NCBI GenBank assembly: GCA_017464765.1
Contig: JAFTYK010000039.1
Span: forward strand, 24,729-88,728
Direction: 5' to 3'
DNA length: 64,000 nt
From: Ruminococcus sp.
Lineage (GTDB): Bacteria; Bacillota; Clostridia; Oscillospirales; Acutalibacteraceae
The position numbers and the translations under genes are program-made. Under the pieces are notes generated by a model. The model made no database searches. It was not told the DNA's origin and worked only from the letters and a program-made list of their open reading frames with translations. Every line of letters starts with the position of its first letter. The stretch's first letter is position 1. This document shows positions 54,151-61,133 of this stretch, one piece after another.

Positions 54151-54543
54151 ATGCCTATAGTATCTCTTAAAGGTTATAAGGTGGATAAACTTGATTTTGT
54201 AGCACTTCTTGAAAATGGTACACAGGTTAAGCTTGCACATAAGTATCAGTACAACGTTCAGTATGCTAAAAACAACGTTTGTAAAGGTGAGTTTGATATC
54301 GAAGTGTACGATTCTAACAACCCTGATAAGTTTAAGATTCACGTTGTAATGTCAGGAATTTTTGCTTTTAACGAGGGCGAAAAGAAAGAACGTATTCATA
54401 CCGAGACTTTCAAGGGGCTTTTCCCTTATCTGAAGGCTTTTGTGACCACCGTTACAGCTAACTGTGGTATCCCACCGATTATTATTCCTGATATTGATAT
54501 CGACAATCAGGAAATTTATCGTATTGATAATAATCCACAGTAA
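54151..54543 (+). CDS. SecB-like chaperone-fold protein
   Basis: The 130-residue protein has a SecB-like C-terminal half: VVMSGIFAFNEG, then TFKGLFPYLKAFVTTVTANC and GIPPIIIPDIDI, which match the order of strands and long helix in SecB (GIF..., LFPYARE..., FP.LNL.P). The N-terminal strands (LDFVALLENGT, VQYAKNNV) also fit. SecB is rare in Firmicutes; isolated SecB-like proteins can be antitoxin chaperones, but no toxin gene is adjacent. GGAG lies 9 bases before the ATG, with TATACT near -10. Confidence 0.6.
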   Translation: MPIVSLKGYKVDKLDFVALLENGTQVKLAHKYQYNVQYAKNNVCKGEFDIEVYDSNNPDKFKIHVVMSGIFAFNEGEKKERIHTETFKGLFPYLKAFVTTVTANCGIPPIIIPDIDIDNQEIYRIDNNPQ

Positions 54544-54604
54544 TATTTGACAAATGGCGAAGTTTGTGCTAGAATAACTTCTGCAGTAAAAACTTCGCAT
54601 ATTC

Positions 54605-54679
54605 GCGGGTGTAGCACATCGGCTAGTGCATCGGCCTTCCAAGCCGAGGAGGTGGGTTCGATTCCCATCACCCGCTCCA
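54605..54679 (+). tRNA. tRNA-Gly (anticodon TCC)
   Basis: This 75-base gene has acceptor GCGGGTG/CACCCGC, D-arm TAGCACATCGGCTAGTGCA, anticodon stem CGGCC/AGCCG region with TTCC giving anticodon TCC, and T-arm GGTGGGTTCGATTCCCATC. CCA is encoded. The last 14 bases (CATCACCCGCTCCA) recur at 54863-54876 and 55060-55073. Confidence 0.95.
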
Positions 54680-54876
54680 TAAATATTAACGGGTATCCTT
54701 TTGGATACCCGTTAATTTTACTTAAAGAATGCGGAAGGATGGGAATCGAAGGCGACCGTAAATAAAACGCTTCAGTGGAGCGTTTTTAGGGAGAGCGCAG
54801 ATGCTCAAGTTTGTATCACAATGGCAACAAACGGGGTGGTACTAATAATTTAGAAGAATATACATCACCCGCTCCA
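54680..54876 (+). repeat. tRNA-linked element, tandem copy 1
   Basis: This 197-base unit begins with a terminator (TTAACGGGTATCC, TTTT, GGATACCCGTTAA), then GATGGGAATCGAA (54738-54750, complementary to the tRNA-Gly T-arm), the hairpin AAAACGCTT-CAGTG-GAGCGTTTT, GAGAGCGC, a GTTTGT/ACAAAC stem, ACTAATAATTTAG and finally CATCACCCGCTCCA, a copy of the tRNA 3' end. No protein is encoded. It differs from copy 2 at only four bases. Confidence 0.85.
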
Positions 54877-55073
54877 TAAATATTAACGGGTATCCTTTTG
54901 GATACCCGTTAATTTTACTTAAAGAATGCGGAAGGATGGGAATCGAAGGCGACCGTAAATAAAACGCTCCAGTGGAGCGTTTTTAGGGAGAGCGCTGATG
55001 CTCAAGTTTGTATCACAATGGCAACAAACGGGGTAGTACTAATAATTTAGAAGAACATACATCACCCGCTCCA
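54877..55073 (+). repeat. tRNA-linked element, tandem copy 2
   Basis: This is the second 197-base unit. Its four differences from copy 1 leave the paired regions intact: one turns a G-U pair of the CAGTG hairpin into G-C, one is in the GAGC..GCTC loop, and two lie in the unpaired tail. It again ends with CATCACCCGCTCCA. Confidence 0.85.
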
Positions 55074-55074
55074 A

Positions 55075-55200
55075 CGTCGTCGCAGACTATCTAGGTCTGC
55101 GACGATTTTTGCATTAAAATCGTCTCCTGACCTAATCGTCACTCCTCCTTACCCCAAAATCTCAGATTTCGGTGGCCGTGCCAAAAACATTAAAAACGAA
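55075..55200. other. Overlapping hairpins behind the tRNA-Gly elements
   Basis: TCGTCGCAGAC and GTCTGCGACGA form an 11-base stem followed by TTTTT, probably the original tRNA-Gly terminator. The same downstream arm continues GACGATTTT, which can instead pair with AAAATCGTC a few bases later, so the two stems exclude each other. A further palindrome AAATCTCAGATTT and GC-rich blocks (GGTGGCCGTGCC) follow. No gene is seen up to 55278. Confidence 0.55.
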
Positions 55201-55278
55201 TTTCTATTTTTATTCTACATCTTCACTTATCTCACAAAATATGTTATTATAATACATATTAATACAATGGAGTAGTTT

Positions 55279-56835
55279 ATGAGTATTTTAAACGTTGAAC
55301 ATTTATCGCACGGTTTTGGTGATCGTGCAATATTTCACGATGTTTCTTTTAGATTGTTAAAAGGTGAGCATATCGGACTTATCGGTGCTAACGGCGAGGG
55401 TAAATCTACATTTATGAATATCGTCACAGGTAATCTAATGCCTGACGAAGGTAAAGTCGAGTGGTCCAAGAACGTACGTGTCGGCTATCTCGACCAGCAT
55501 ACTGTACTTTCACAAGGTATGACGATCGAAGATGTGCTGAAGTCTGCTTTTTCATATCTTTTTGAACTTGAAAAGAGAATGAACGAAATCTGCGACATGC
55601 TAGGCGAAGCAAGTGAAGAGGAAATGACTGAAATGCTTGACGAACTTGGCACTATTCAGGATACTTTGACGCTTCACGATTTTTACGTAATTGACGCTAA
55701 AGTTGAGGAAGTTGCAAGAGCGTTAGGATTATTTGATTTTGGTATGGATCGTGATGTAACCGATTTGTCGGGTGGTCAGCGTACCAAAGTCTTGCTTGCT
55801 AAACTTTTACTTGAAAAGCCAGATATCTTGCTTTTGGACGAGCCTACCAACTATCTAGACGAAGAACATATCGTTTGGCTGAAACGATATCTGATTGACT
55901 ATGAGAACGCTTTTATCCTCATTTCTCATGATATTCCTTTCCTTAATGAGGTTATCAATATTATCTATCACATGGAAAACCAGGAGCTTAATCGCTACGT
56001 TGGTGATTACCACCATTTTGAAGAAGTGTATGCTATGAAGAAAGCTCAGCTTGAAGCAGCATACAAACGTCAACAACAAGAAATCTCTGAACTCAAGGAT
56101 TTTGTTGCCCGAAATAAAGCTCGCGTTTCTACACGAAATATGGCGATGTCTAGACAGAAATTACTTGATAAAATGGACGTTATTGAACTTGCTCAGGAAA
56201 AACCAAAGCCTGAATTCAACTTCAAGGTTGGTCGAACTCCAAGCAAATTTATTTTTGAAACTAAAGATTTAGTGATTGGTTACGATGAACCACTCTCAAA
56301 ACCGCTCAATTTAACATTTGAGCGTGGTAAAAAAATTGCTCTCGTTGGAGCTAATGGTATCGGTAAAACCACATTGTTAAAAAGCATACTTGGTCTTATC
56401 ACACCGCTCAGCGGTAAGGTGGAGCAGGGTGATAATCTGCTCATCGGCTATTTTGAACAGGAAAGTTCTCCTGATAATACTACTACCTGTATCGACGAGC
56501 TGTGGCAGGATTTCCCTTCATATAATCAGTTCGAAGTCCGAGCAGCACTTGCTAAATGTGGTTTAACTACCAAGCACATTGAAAGCCAGGTTAGAGTTCT
56601 TTCCGGTGGTGAACAAGCTAAGGTACGACTTTGCAAGCTTATTAACAAGGAAACTAATATTCTGCTTCTCGACGAGCCTACTAACCATCTTGACGTAGAT
56701 GCAAAAGATGAACTCAAACGTGCTTTAAAAGAATACAAAGGCTCGATTCTTCTTATCTGCCACGAGCCTGAATTCTATCTTGATGTAGTAGACGAAGTCT
56801 GGGACTGTAGTGAATGGACAACAAAAATATTTTAA
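55279..56835 (+). CDS. ABC-F family ATPase
   Basis: This 518-residue protein has two ABC domains and no membrane segment. Site 1: GANGEGKST, DLSGGQRTK, LLLDEPTNYLD. Site 2: GANGIGKTT, VLSGGEQAK, LLLDEPTNHLD. A charged linker at about 245-310 (KRQQQEISELKDFVARNKAR) is the P-site tRNA interaction motif region. ABC-F proteins bind the ribosomal E site to relieve stalling, some giving antibiotic resistance; the subclass (YbiT/YdiF-like) is not certain. Confidence 0.95.
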   Translation: MSILNVEHLSHGFGDRAIFHDVSFRLLKGEHIGLIGANGEGKSTFMNIVTGNLMPDEGKVEWSKNVRVGYLDQHTVLSQGMTIEDVLKSAFSYLFELEKRMNEICDMLGEASEEEMTEMLDELGTIQDTLTLHDFYVIDAKVEEVARALGLFDFGMDRDVTDLSGGQRTKVLLAKLLLEKPDILLLDEPTNYLDEEHIVWLKRYLIDYENAFILISHDIPFLNEVINIIYHMENQELNRYVGDYHHFEEVYAMKKAQLEAAYKRQQQEISELKDFVARNKARVSTRNMAMSRQKLLDKMDVIELAQEKPKPEFNFKVGRTPSKFIFETKDLVIGYDEPLSKPLNLTFERGKKIALVGANGIGKTTLLKSILGLITPLSGKVEQGDNLLIGYFEQESSPDNTTTCIDELWQDFPSYNQFEVRAALAKCGLTTKHIESQVRVLSGGEQAKVRLCKLINKETNILLLDEPTNHLDVDAKDELKRALKEYKGSILLICHEPEFYLDVVDEVWDCSEWTTKIF

Positions 56836-56862
56836 TATATTAATAGTAAAGGAGAGACAATT

Positions 56863-57549
56863 ATGAAAAAGTCAAGTTCTATTATTTGGGGTATTATCCT
56901 CGTCGCTGTTGGTATTATCTTTGGAGGTAATGCACTCGGACTGTTCGATATAGATATTTTCTTCGATGGTTGGTGGACACTGTTTATCATCATTCCGTGC
57001 TTAATCGGTATTTTTACTGATTCTGATAAAACAGGCAACATCATCGGTTTATGTATCGGTGTGTTCCTGCTCTTATGTTCACAGGAAATTTTAGCTTTTG
57101 ATTTACTTCTAAAGCTGTTGTTCCCGCTTATTATCGTAGCTATCGGCGCTAAGATGATTTTCGGTTCATTTAAGAGTAGTAAAACTAAGAAAGTTATGGA
57201 TGAGGTAGTACAGCAGGGTGGAAGCGTCAGAACAGCTACAGCCACTTTCTCCGGTCAGGATGTAGTTTATTCGCCGGGTGAAGTATTCACAGGAGCTGAG
57301 CTTAACGCTATCTTCGGTGGAGTGGATTGTGACCTGAGAAATGCTACTATCCCTAACGACTGCGTTATCAAGACAACTGCAATTTTCGGCGGTATCGATG
57401 TTTTTGTGCCACAGAATGTTAATGTTAAAATTAATTCTAATTCGATTTTCGGTGGAATGTCGAGCAAGAATCACGCTAATTCTTCGGCAAATACGGTGAC
57501 TGTATATATTGAAGGAACTTGTATGTTTGGAGGAGTTGATATCAAATGA
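56863..57549 (+). CDS. LiaF-like membrane protein
   Basis: The 228-residue protein has four transmembrane helices (IIWGIILVAVGIIFGGNALG, WWTLFIIIPCLIGIF and two more) and a C-terminal beta domain with repeated IFGG (AIFGGVDCDL, AIFGGIDVFV, SIFGGMSSK, MFGGVDIK), as in LiaF/YvqF. LiaF keeps the LiaRS envelope-stress system off; no LiaRS is adjacent. It overlaps the next gene by 4 bases (ATGA). Confidence 0.87.
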   Translation: MKKSSSIIWGIILVAVGIIFGGNALGLFDIDIFFDGWWTLFIIIPCLIGIFTDSDKTGNIIGLCIGVFLLLCSQEILAFDLLLKLLFPLIIVAIGAKMIFGSFKSSKTKKVMDEVVQQGGSVRTATATFSGQDVVYSPGEVFTGAELNAIFGGVDCDLRNATIPNDCVIKTTAIFGGIDVFVPQNVNVKINSNSIFGGMSSKNHANSSANTVTVYIEGTCMFGGVDIK

Positions 57550-58358
57550 CCGACTTTCAAAGAATAATAAAGTATATCGCTATGATATTAGCGATTTTTC
57601 TGATAATTATGATATTCGGTGGGATATTAAGCGCACTTTCTTTATTTACCTATGTGTTTGATAAGAGTTCGGATTCGGTTCACGATTTATCTTCACAGTC
57701 TTTTAGTAGGGATTACACAGAACTTGATATTGAAATCAGCGCAGCAGATTTCATCATCGAAGAAGGCGACAAATTTTCTATCGACAGTAACCACAAATAC
57801 TTAAAGGTCGAGGAAAAGAATAATACTCTTAAAATCTATGATACAAAAAGACTATTCAGCGTTAATGATGAGTCGTACACTGTTATACTCACAGTTCCTA
57901 AAGATACAGTATTCAATGAGGTTTCTATCGAAACAGGAGCTGCAAAGCTTTCAGTTGATGCACTTACTACATACGACCTCGATTTAAAACTAGGCGCAGG
58001 CTTAGTAACACTCACTGATGTAATCGTAAATACCGAAACCGATATTGAAGGTGGAGCAGGAAAGCTCACTATTGAAAACTGCTCTATGAGCAATCTAAGT
58101 CTTGATATTGGAGTAGGGGAGTGTGAGCTGGAAGCTAAGCTCTTTGGCAACAGTGAACTCAACTGCGGTGTCGGTTCAGCAAACTTCACACTCGTAGAAA
58201 CAGACGATGTTACATACAGAGTTGAAGTTGAAAAAGCCTTAGGCTCAGTCAAAGTTGATGGTAAAAATCTTGATAAAGCGACCACTTTCGGCAACGGCAA
58301 CAGCAAAGTTGACATTAACTGTGGAGTGGGCGACGTAAAGATTGATTTAATTAAATAA
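57546..58358 (+). CDS. DUF4097/LiaG-like envelope protein
   Basis: This 270-residue protein has one N-terminal transmembrane helix (YIAMILAIFLIIMIFGGIL) and an extracytoplasmic beta-helix (TELDIEISAADFIIEEGD, IETGAAKLSVDAL, LKLGAGLVTLTDV, IEGGAGKLTIEN, IGVGECELEA, NCGVGSANF, NCGVGDVKIDL). The repeats are of the GAGKL/GVG type rather than SGD. With the LiaF-like gene it resembles the liaG-liaF part of the Lia operon. Confidence 0.85.
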   Translation: MTDFQRIIKYIAMILAIFLIIMIFGGILSALSLFTYVFDKSSDSVHDLSSQSFSRDYTELDIEISAADFIIEEGDKFSIDSNHKYLKVEEKNNTLKIYDTKRLFSVNDESYTVILTVPKDTVFNEVSIETGAAKLSVDALTTYDLDLKLGAGLVTLTDVIVNTETDIEGGAGKLTIENCSMSNLSLDIGVGECELEAKLFGNSELNCGVGSANFTLVETDDVTYRVEVEKALGSVKVDGKNLDKATTFGNGNSKVDINCGVGDVKIDLIK

Positions 58359-58372
58359 ATAAATACAATGAT

Positions 58373-58407
58373 AAAAGCCATATCGGTAGTTTACCGATAT
58401 GGCTTTT
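58373..58407. terminator. Bidirectional terminator
   Basis: AAAAGCCATATCGGTA and TACCGATATGGCTTTT pair over 16 bases around GTT, between convergent genes. Confidence 0.95.
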
Positions 58408-58410
58408 TGT

Positions 58411-58755
58411 TTAGTGTAATATGTAGTTTAGTCCCATCAGAAGATACAACGGTCCAAGACAGTATACCATAAACATCTCTTTATGAGGTACCTTTGTTTT
58501 GAAACAATCAGTCAGAAGTAAAAGTTCAAAAACATATGCACCAGCACCGCAGAAGTACGCAATCGCCTTGAGTATATTATATATTTCTTCGAAAAAGAAC
58601 GATGATATAAACAGCACAGCCGCAATCGTAACCAATAAGTTGCGAGCGAGAAGCATCGTATAGTCAAGTTTTCGGTGGGTACTGTGTATCAGTTCATCGG
58701 CATCAGGTGATGTGACATCAATAGTATGTTTGAATTGTTTTAAAAACTTCGACAT
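58411..58755 (-). CDS. Hypothetical three-helix membrane protein
   Basis: I do not recognise this 114-residue protein. A cytoplasmic N-terminus of about 30 residues is followed by three hydrophobic segments (LLARNLLVTIAAVLFISSFF, AYFCGAGAYVFELLLL, MVYCLGPLYLLMGLNYI). GGGAG lies 8 bases before the ATG. A terminator separates it from the ECF operon upstream. Confidence 0.7.
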   Translation of the reverse strand: MSKFLKQFKHTIDVTSPDADELIHSTHRKLDYTMLLARNLLVTIAAVLFISSFFFEEIYNILKAIAYFCGAGAYVFELLLLTDCFKTKVPHKEMFMVYCLGPLYLLMGLNYILH

Positions 58756-58822
58756 ATAAAATCTCCCGAAAATTAATATGGTTTAAATATATATTAAATG
58801 TCGAATACTGTCAATAAAAAAG

Positions 58823-58858
58823 AAGAACACTCAGTGAGTATAATCACTGAGTGTTCTT
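58823..58858 (-). terminator. Terminator of the second ECF operon
   Basis: AAGAACACTCAGTGA and TCACTGAGTGTTCTT pair over 15 bases around GTATAA; on the minus strand CTTTTTTATTG follows. Confidence 0.9.
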
Positions 58859-58862
58859 ATAC

Positions 58863-59258
58863 TTATTCTCTAATTACATGCAGCATTATCAATTCGATCA
58901 TCATAGAAAGAGTAACTAATCCTCCGACCAATGTGAGATATTTGAATCCTAAAATTAGTGGACATAAAGATAAGATTTCTGTGATATACAGCAAAACCTT
59001 AATTGTTGTTAGCAACTTTGAGTTTTCTACGAAACAATAAACAATCAATAAAAAGAGTATCATGCAACTGATTGTTGCGGTAAGCATTGGTCCAAATCTC
59101 GCATATCCCATAGGGATTGTGCTAAAAAAAGAGAAAAATTCTGGGAAGCTGTTATTGGGAGGTGGCGACATAAAATGCATTATAACGCCATAAGGCAATG
59201 TTTCCAGAACAATTGTGATTATTGGGGCAATAATTAAAAGTAAACGTTTTTTCTTCAT
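58863..59258 (-). CDS. Hypothetical membrane protein of the ECF operon
   Basis: This 131-residue protein has four predicted helices (LLLIIAPIITIVLETLPYG, MLTATISCMILFLLIVYCF, VLLYITEILSLCPLILGF, LVGGLVTLSMMIELIMLHV) and a proline-rich first loop (MSPPPNNSFPEF). It starts 14 bases after the anti-sigma-like gene and has no clear ribosome site, so it is probably translated by coupling. Function unknown. Confidence 0.65.
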   Translation of the reverse strand: MKKKRLLLIIAPIITIVLETLPYGVIMHFMSPPPNNSFPEFFSFFSTIPMGYARFGPMLTATISCMILFLLIVYCFVENSKLLTTIKVLLYITEILSLCPLILGFKYLTLVGGLVTLSMMIELIMLHVIRE

Positions 59259-59272
59259 ATCATTAAGTTGTT

Positions 59273-60115
59273 TCAGTCGAAAAGTCTGTATGTTTTAGAG
59301 CTACCGTCTTCATGCTTTTCAACGAGTTCAGCGTTACCGATAACATATCCTTTTTCTTCATCTTTTGATACTTTGATAAAACACTGAAGATTTTTATCGT
59401 TTTCGGCAGTACACTCTGCCATATTGCTGCTAAGCCAATCGCCATGCTTTACTATATAAGAGTTAGGTGATAGTTTGAATGGTACAAATGTATCAGGAAT
59501 TTCATTGCTGTTAATTTCTGTGAGTTCACCAGTAACGAAATCAAGCATTTTATAGCAACGCTCGGTATTAGCCTGCGACATACTATCTGAAGAAATAAGT
59601 ATGGCGTAATCACCATTCTTGTCAACTTGTATTATAGTAGTTTTATCCCCCTGGTTAAAACCGGGAAGACCTATTTTCTCAAGGTTATAGCTAGATTCAA
59701 TATATTCATAATCAGCTAGTCTCACATGTTCAAAAATACCATTTTGAGTGGTGAATATCATTCTCATATCATCAGCGTAGTGTATCTCGATAGGGTTAGC
59801 TCCGATGCTATTATTTAATGAGTTTGGCGTTGCTCCAGCAGCTGAGTTGCCGTCAAAACTGAAACTTGTTTCACATAAGGTTAAAATCTCAATCGTTTTG
59901 AAAGAGTATTTTAGCGATGGGTCACTGGAACCTGCCAGCAAAAATCTACCGAACAAATGTAATCCTCCGAATATAGCAACAGGTATTATAGCTACTATTA
60001 AAACGGCAGCTATTACTTTTTTATATAGAGAAGGATGCACTTTTATCTTTTTAGCATCAGCTATCATTTTATCGTCAATCAATCCAATAGCGTCAATTAG
60101 TTTTTCGTTATTCAC
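59273..60115 (-). CDS. Probable anti-sigma factor / ECF-associated membrane protein
   Basis: The 280-residue protein has a short cytoplasmic part (VNNEKLIDAIGLIDDKMIADA), a style common in ECF-linked membrane proteins of Ruminococcaceae. A transmembrane helix (VIAAVLIVAIIPVAIFGGLH) and an extracytoplasmic domain of about 220 residues follow, without a family I can name. The GTG at 60115 sits 9 bases from GGAGG; the GTG at 60124 touches it. It overlaps the sigma gene by 8 bases. Confidence 0.75.
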   Translation of the reverse strand: MNNEKLIDAIGLIDDKMIADAKKIKVHPSLYKKVIAAVLIVAIIPVAIFGGLHLFGRFLLAGSSDPSLKYSFKTIEILTLCETSFSFDGNSAAGATPNSLNNSIGANPIEIHYADDMRMIFTTQNGIFEHVRLADYEYIESSYNLEKIGLPGFNQGDKTTIIQVDKNGDYAILISSDSMSQANTERCYKMLDFVTGELTEINSNEIPDTFVPFKLSPNSYIVKHGDWLSSNMAECTAENDKNLQCFIKVSKDEEKGYVIGNAELVEKHEDGSSKTYRLFD

Positions 60116-60668
60116 TGAACACACCCTCCTTTATAAGATGTTCTTTCAATGCTTTTCTGCTACGGTGTAAAGTGATTTTTATTTTACTGATGGAGTAATT
60201 AAATTGTTTACTTATATCAGCAATTGAATCTCCGTAGAAATATCGACAAATGAATATATTCATTTCGTCTTTAGAACGTTTTAATAGAAATTTTTCAATA
60301 ATGTACTTTAGCTCTTCAACCTCAATACTTTCATAGACTTCACTTTTATCAGCGATGCATTCGTTAAGTTCATCAAAGCAAGTAGCAGTATTTTCGCCAC
60401 GTTTTTTAGCGATGTTTTTTCTTAGTTTACTTATACTAAGTCGCCTCGTGATTTTAGCAAGAAAAGCAGAAAAGAGATTTGGACGATGGGGAGGGATACA
60501 ATTCCATGTTTCGATATAGGTATCATTAACACACTCGCTTGAGTCTTCGAAATTTCTCAGTATGTTGAATGCAATTTTATAGCAATAAGTACCATACTTT
60601 TCCTGTGTATGCAAAATTGCGTCTTGATCCCGCAAAAAATACAAATCAATAATTTTTTTGTCTTCCAT
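60108..60668 (-). CDS. ECF-family sigma factor (second operon)
   Basis: This 186-residue sigma factor has region 2 (YGTYCYKIAFNIL, EDSSECVNDTYIETWNCIPP, FSAFLAKITRRLSISKLRK) and region 4 (about 130-180; SKDEMNIFICRYFYGDSI and SIADISKQFNYSISKIKITL). The ATG at 60668 has GAGGG 5 bases upstream; an ATG at 60680 lies before that site. The order sigma, membrane anti-sigma, membrane protein suggests an envelope-response unit different from the one at 5.2 kb. Confidence 0.92.
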   Translation of the reverse strand: MEDKKIIDLYFLRDQDAILHTQEKYGTYCYKIAFNILRNFEDSSECVNDTYIETWNCIPPHRPNLFSAFLAKITRRLSISKLRKNIAKKRGENTATCFDELNECIADKSEVYESIEVEELKYIIEKFLLKRSKDEMNIFICRYFYGDSIADISKQFNYSISKIKITLHRSRKALKEHLIKEGVFSE

Positions 60669-60810
60669 AATAACCCTCATTAATATTTTTAAGTATTAGC
60701 TTACACTATATAAGTCGCAAAATAATTCTAAAAAGTTACATATAATTCAAAATATTAGAAAAAAACTAATTTATCAAAGTATTATTTTAAGCCAAGAAAA
60801 TACACTTAAT

Positions 60811-60836
60811 GTAGGGGCGATCAATGGTAGCCCGTA
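60811..60836. repeat. Degraded REP-like palindrome
   Basis: GTAGGGGCGATCAATGG, then TAGCCCGTAG, shares its frame with the perfect copy at 3327-3353 (GTAGGGACGACC, ATT, GGTCGTCCGTAC). Several stem pairs are lost here. Confidence 0.45.
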
Positions 60837-60850
60837 GAATGAATAAAAAT

Positions 60851-60899
60851 ATCAGCACGCTTGATAAGAGGGGAAAGTGTAAAAAATCAAGCGTGCTGA
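60851..60899. repeat. Long hairpin next to the tRNA-Lys fragment
   Basis: TCAGCACGCTTGAT (60852-60865) and ATCAAGCGTGCTGA (60886-60899) pair over 14 bases around a 20-base loop. A third, direct copy of ATCAGCACGCTTG is at 61085-61097, on the other side of the tRNA fragment. Confidence 0.75.
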
Positions 60900-60902
60900 C
60901 AT

Positions 60903-60948
60903 AAAAAGAAAAACCATTGAAATTCCTTAGAACTTCAATGGTTTTCTT
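60903..60948 (-). terminator. Original terminator of the tRNA-Lys gene
   Basis: AAAACCATTGAA and TTCAATGGTTTT pair around a 12-base loop; on the minus strand TTCTTTTT follows, directly behind the tRNA-Lys 3' half. Confidence 0.75.
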
Positions 60949-60952
60949 GTGT

Positions 60953-60998
60953 TGGTGACCCATCGGAGATTCGAACTCCGGACACCTTGATTAAAAGT
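60953..60998 (-). pseudogene. tRNA-Lys 3' half, attachment-site remnant
   Basis: On the minus strand this 46-base stretch runs from the anticodon loop (ACTTTTAATCA; anticodon TTT) through the T-arm (CCGGAGTTCGAATCTCCG) to GGGTCACCA. The 5' half is missing; a perfect palindrome begins at the break. This is what integration of an element into the tRNA anticodon-loop region leaves at its distal end. The element itself extends to the right. Confidence 0.85.
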
Positions 60999-61021
60999 GA
61001 ATGGTGTGTGCCACACCATTC
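60999..61021. repeat. Perfect palindrome at the element boundary
   Basis: GAATGGTGTG and CACACCATTC flank TGC and begin on the first base after the tRNA-Lys fragment. It may be an integrase or excisionase binding site. From 61022 to 61133 no gene is seen, only a CTGATT/AATCAG inverted repeat and the third TCAGCACGCTTG copy. Confidence 0.7.
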
Positions 61022-61133
61022 TAGGGTTTTCTATACCTTGATATGTTCTAAATCTTTTCAACTGACCGCTGATTTTGTTATCTAATCAGCACGCTTGTCA
61101 TGTGTATTGTACCTCTAATTTTCCAAAAGTCAA

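Noticed and set aside
54680-55073. GGTACTAATAATTTAG in the tRNA-Gly elements resembles the 3' end of 23S rRNA (GTACTAATA).
   Set aside because: Only about nine bases agree and the flanking sequence does not fit 23S rRNA, so chance is the better explanation.
53692-55073. The tRNA-linked repeats as parts of a conventional genomic island with integrase.
   Set aside because: No integrase or other mobility gene lies between the repeats, and each unit is only about 200 bp; only a non-autonomous element or local duplication is compatible.
57836-58381. Antisense 181-codon frame opposite the DUF4097 gene.
   Set aside because: It is a shadow of the repetitive beta-helix gene, Ser/Thr/Val-rich without motifs, and runs into the terminator.
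60959-61130. A complete tRNA-Lys gene at the element edge.
   Set aside because: No D-arm or 5' acceptor can be found on the minus strand beyond 60998; only the 3' half is present.
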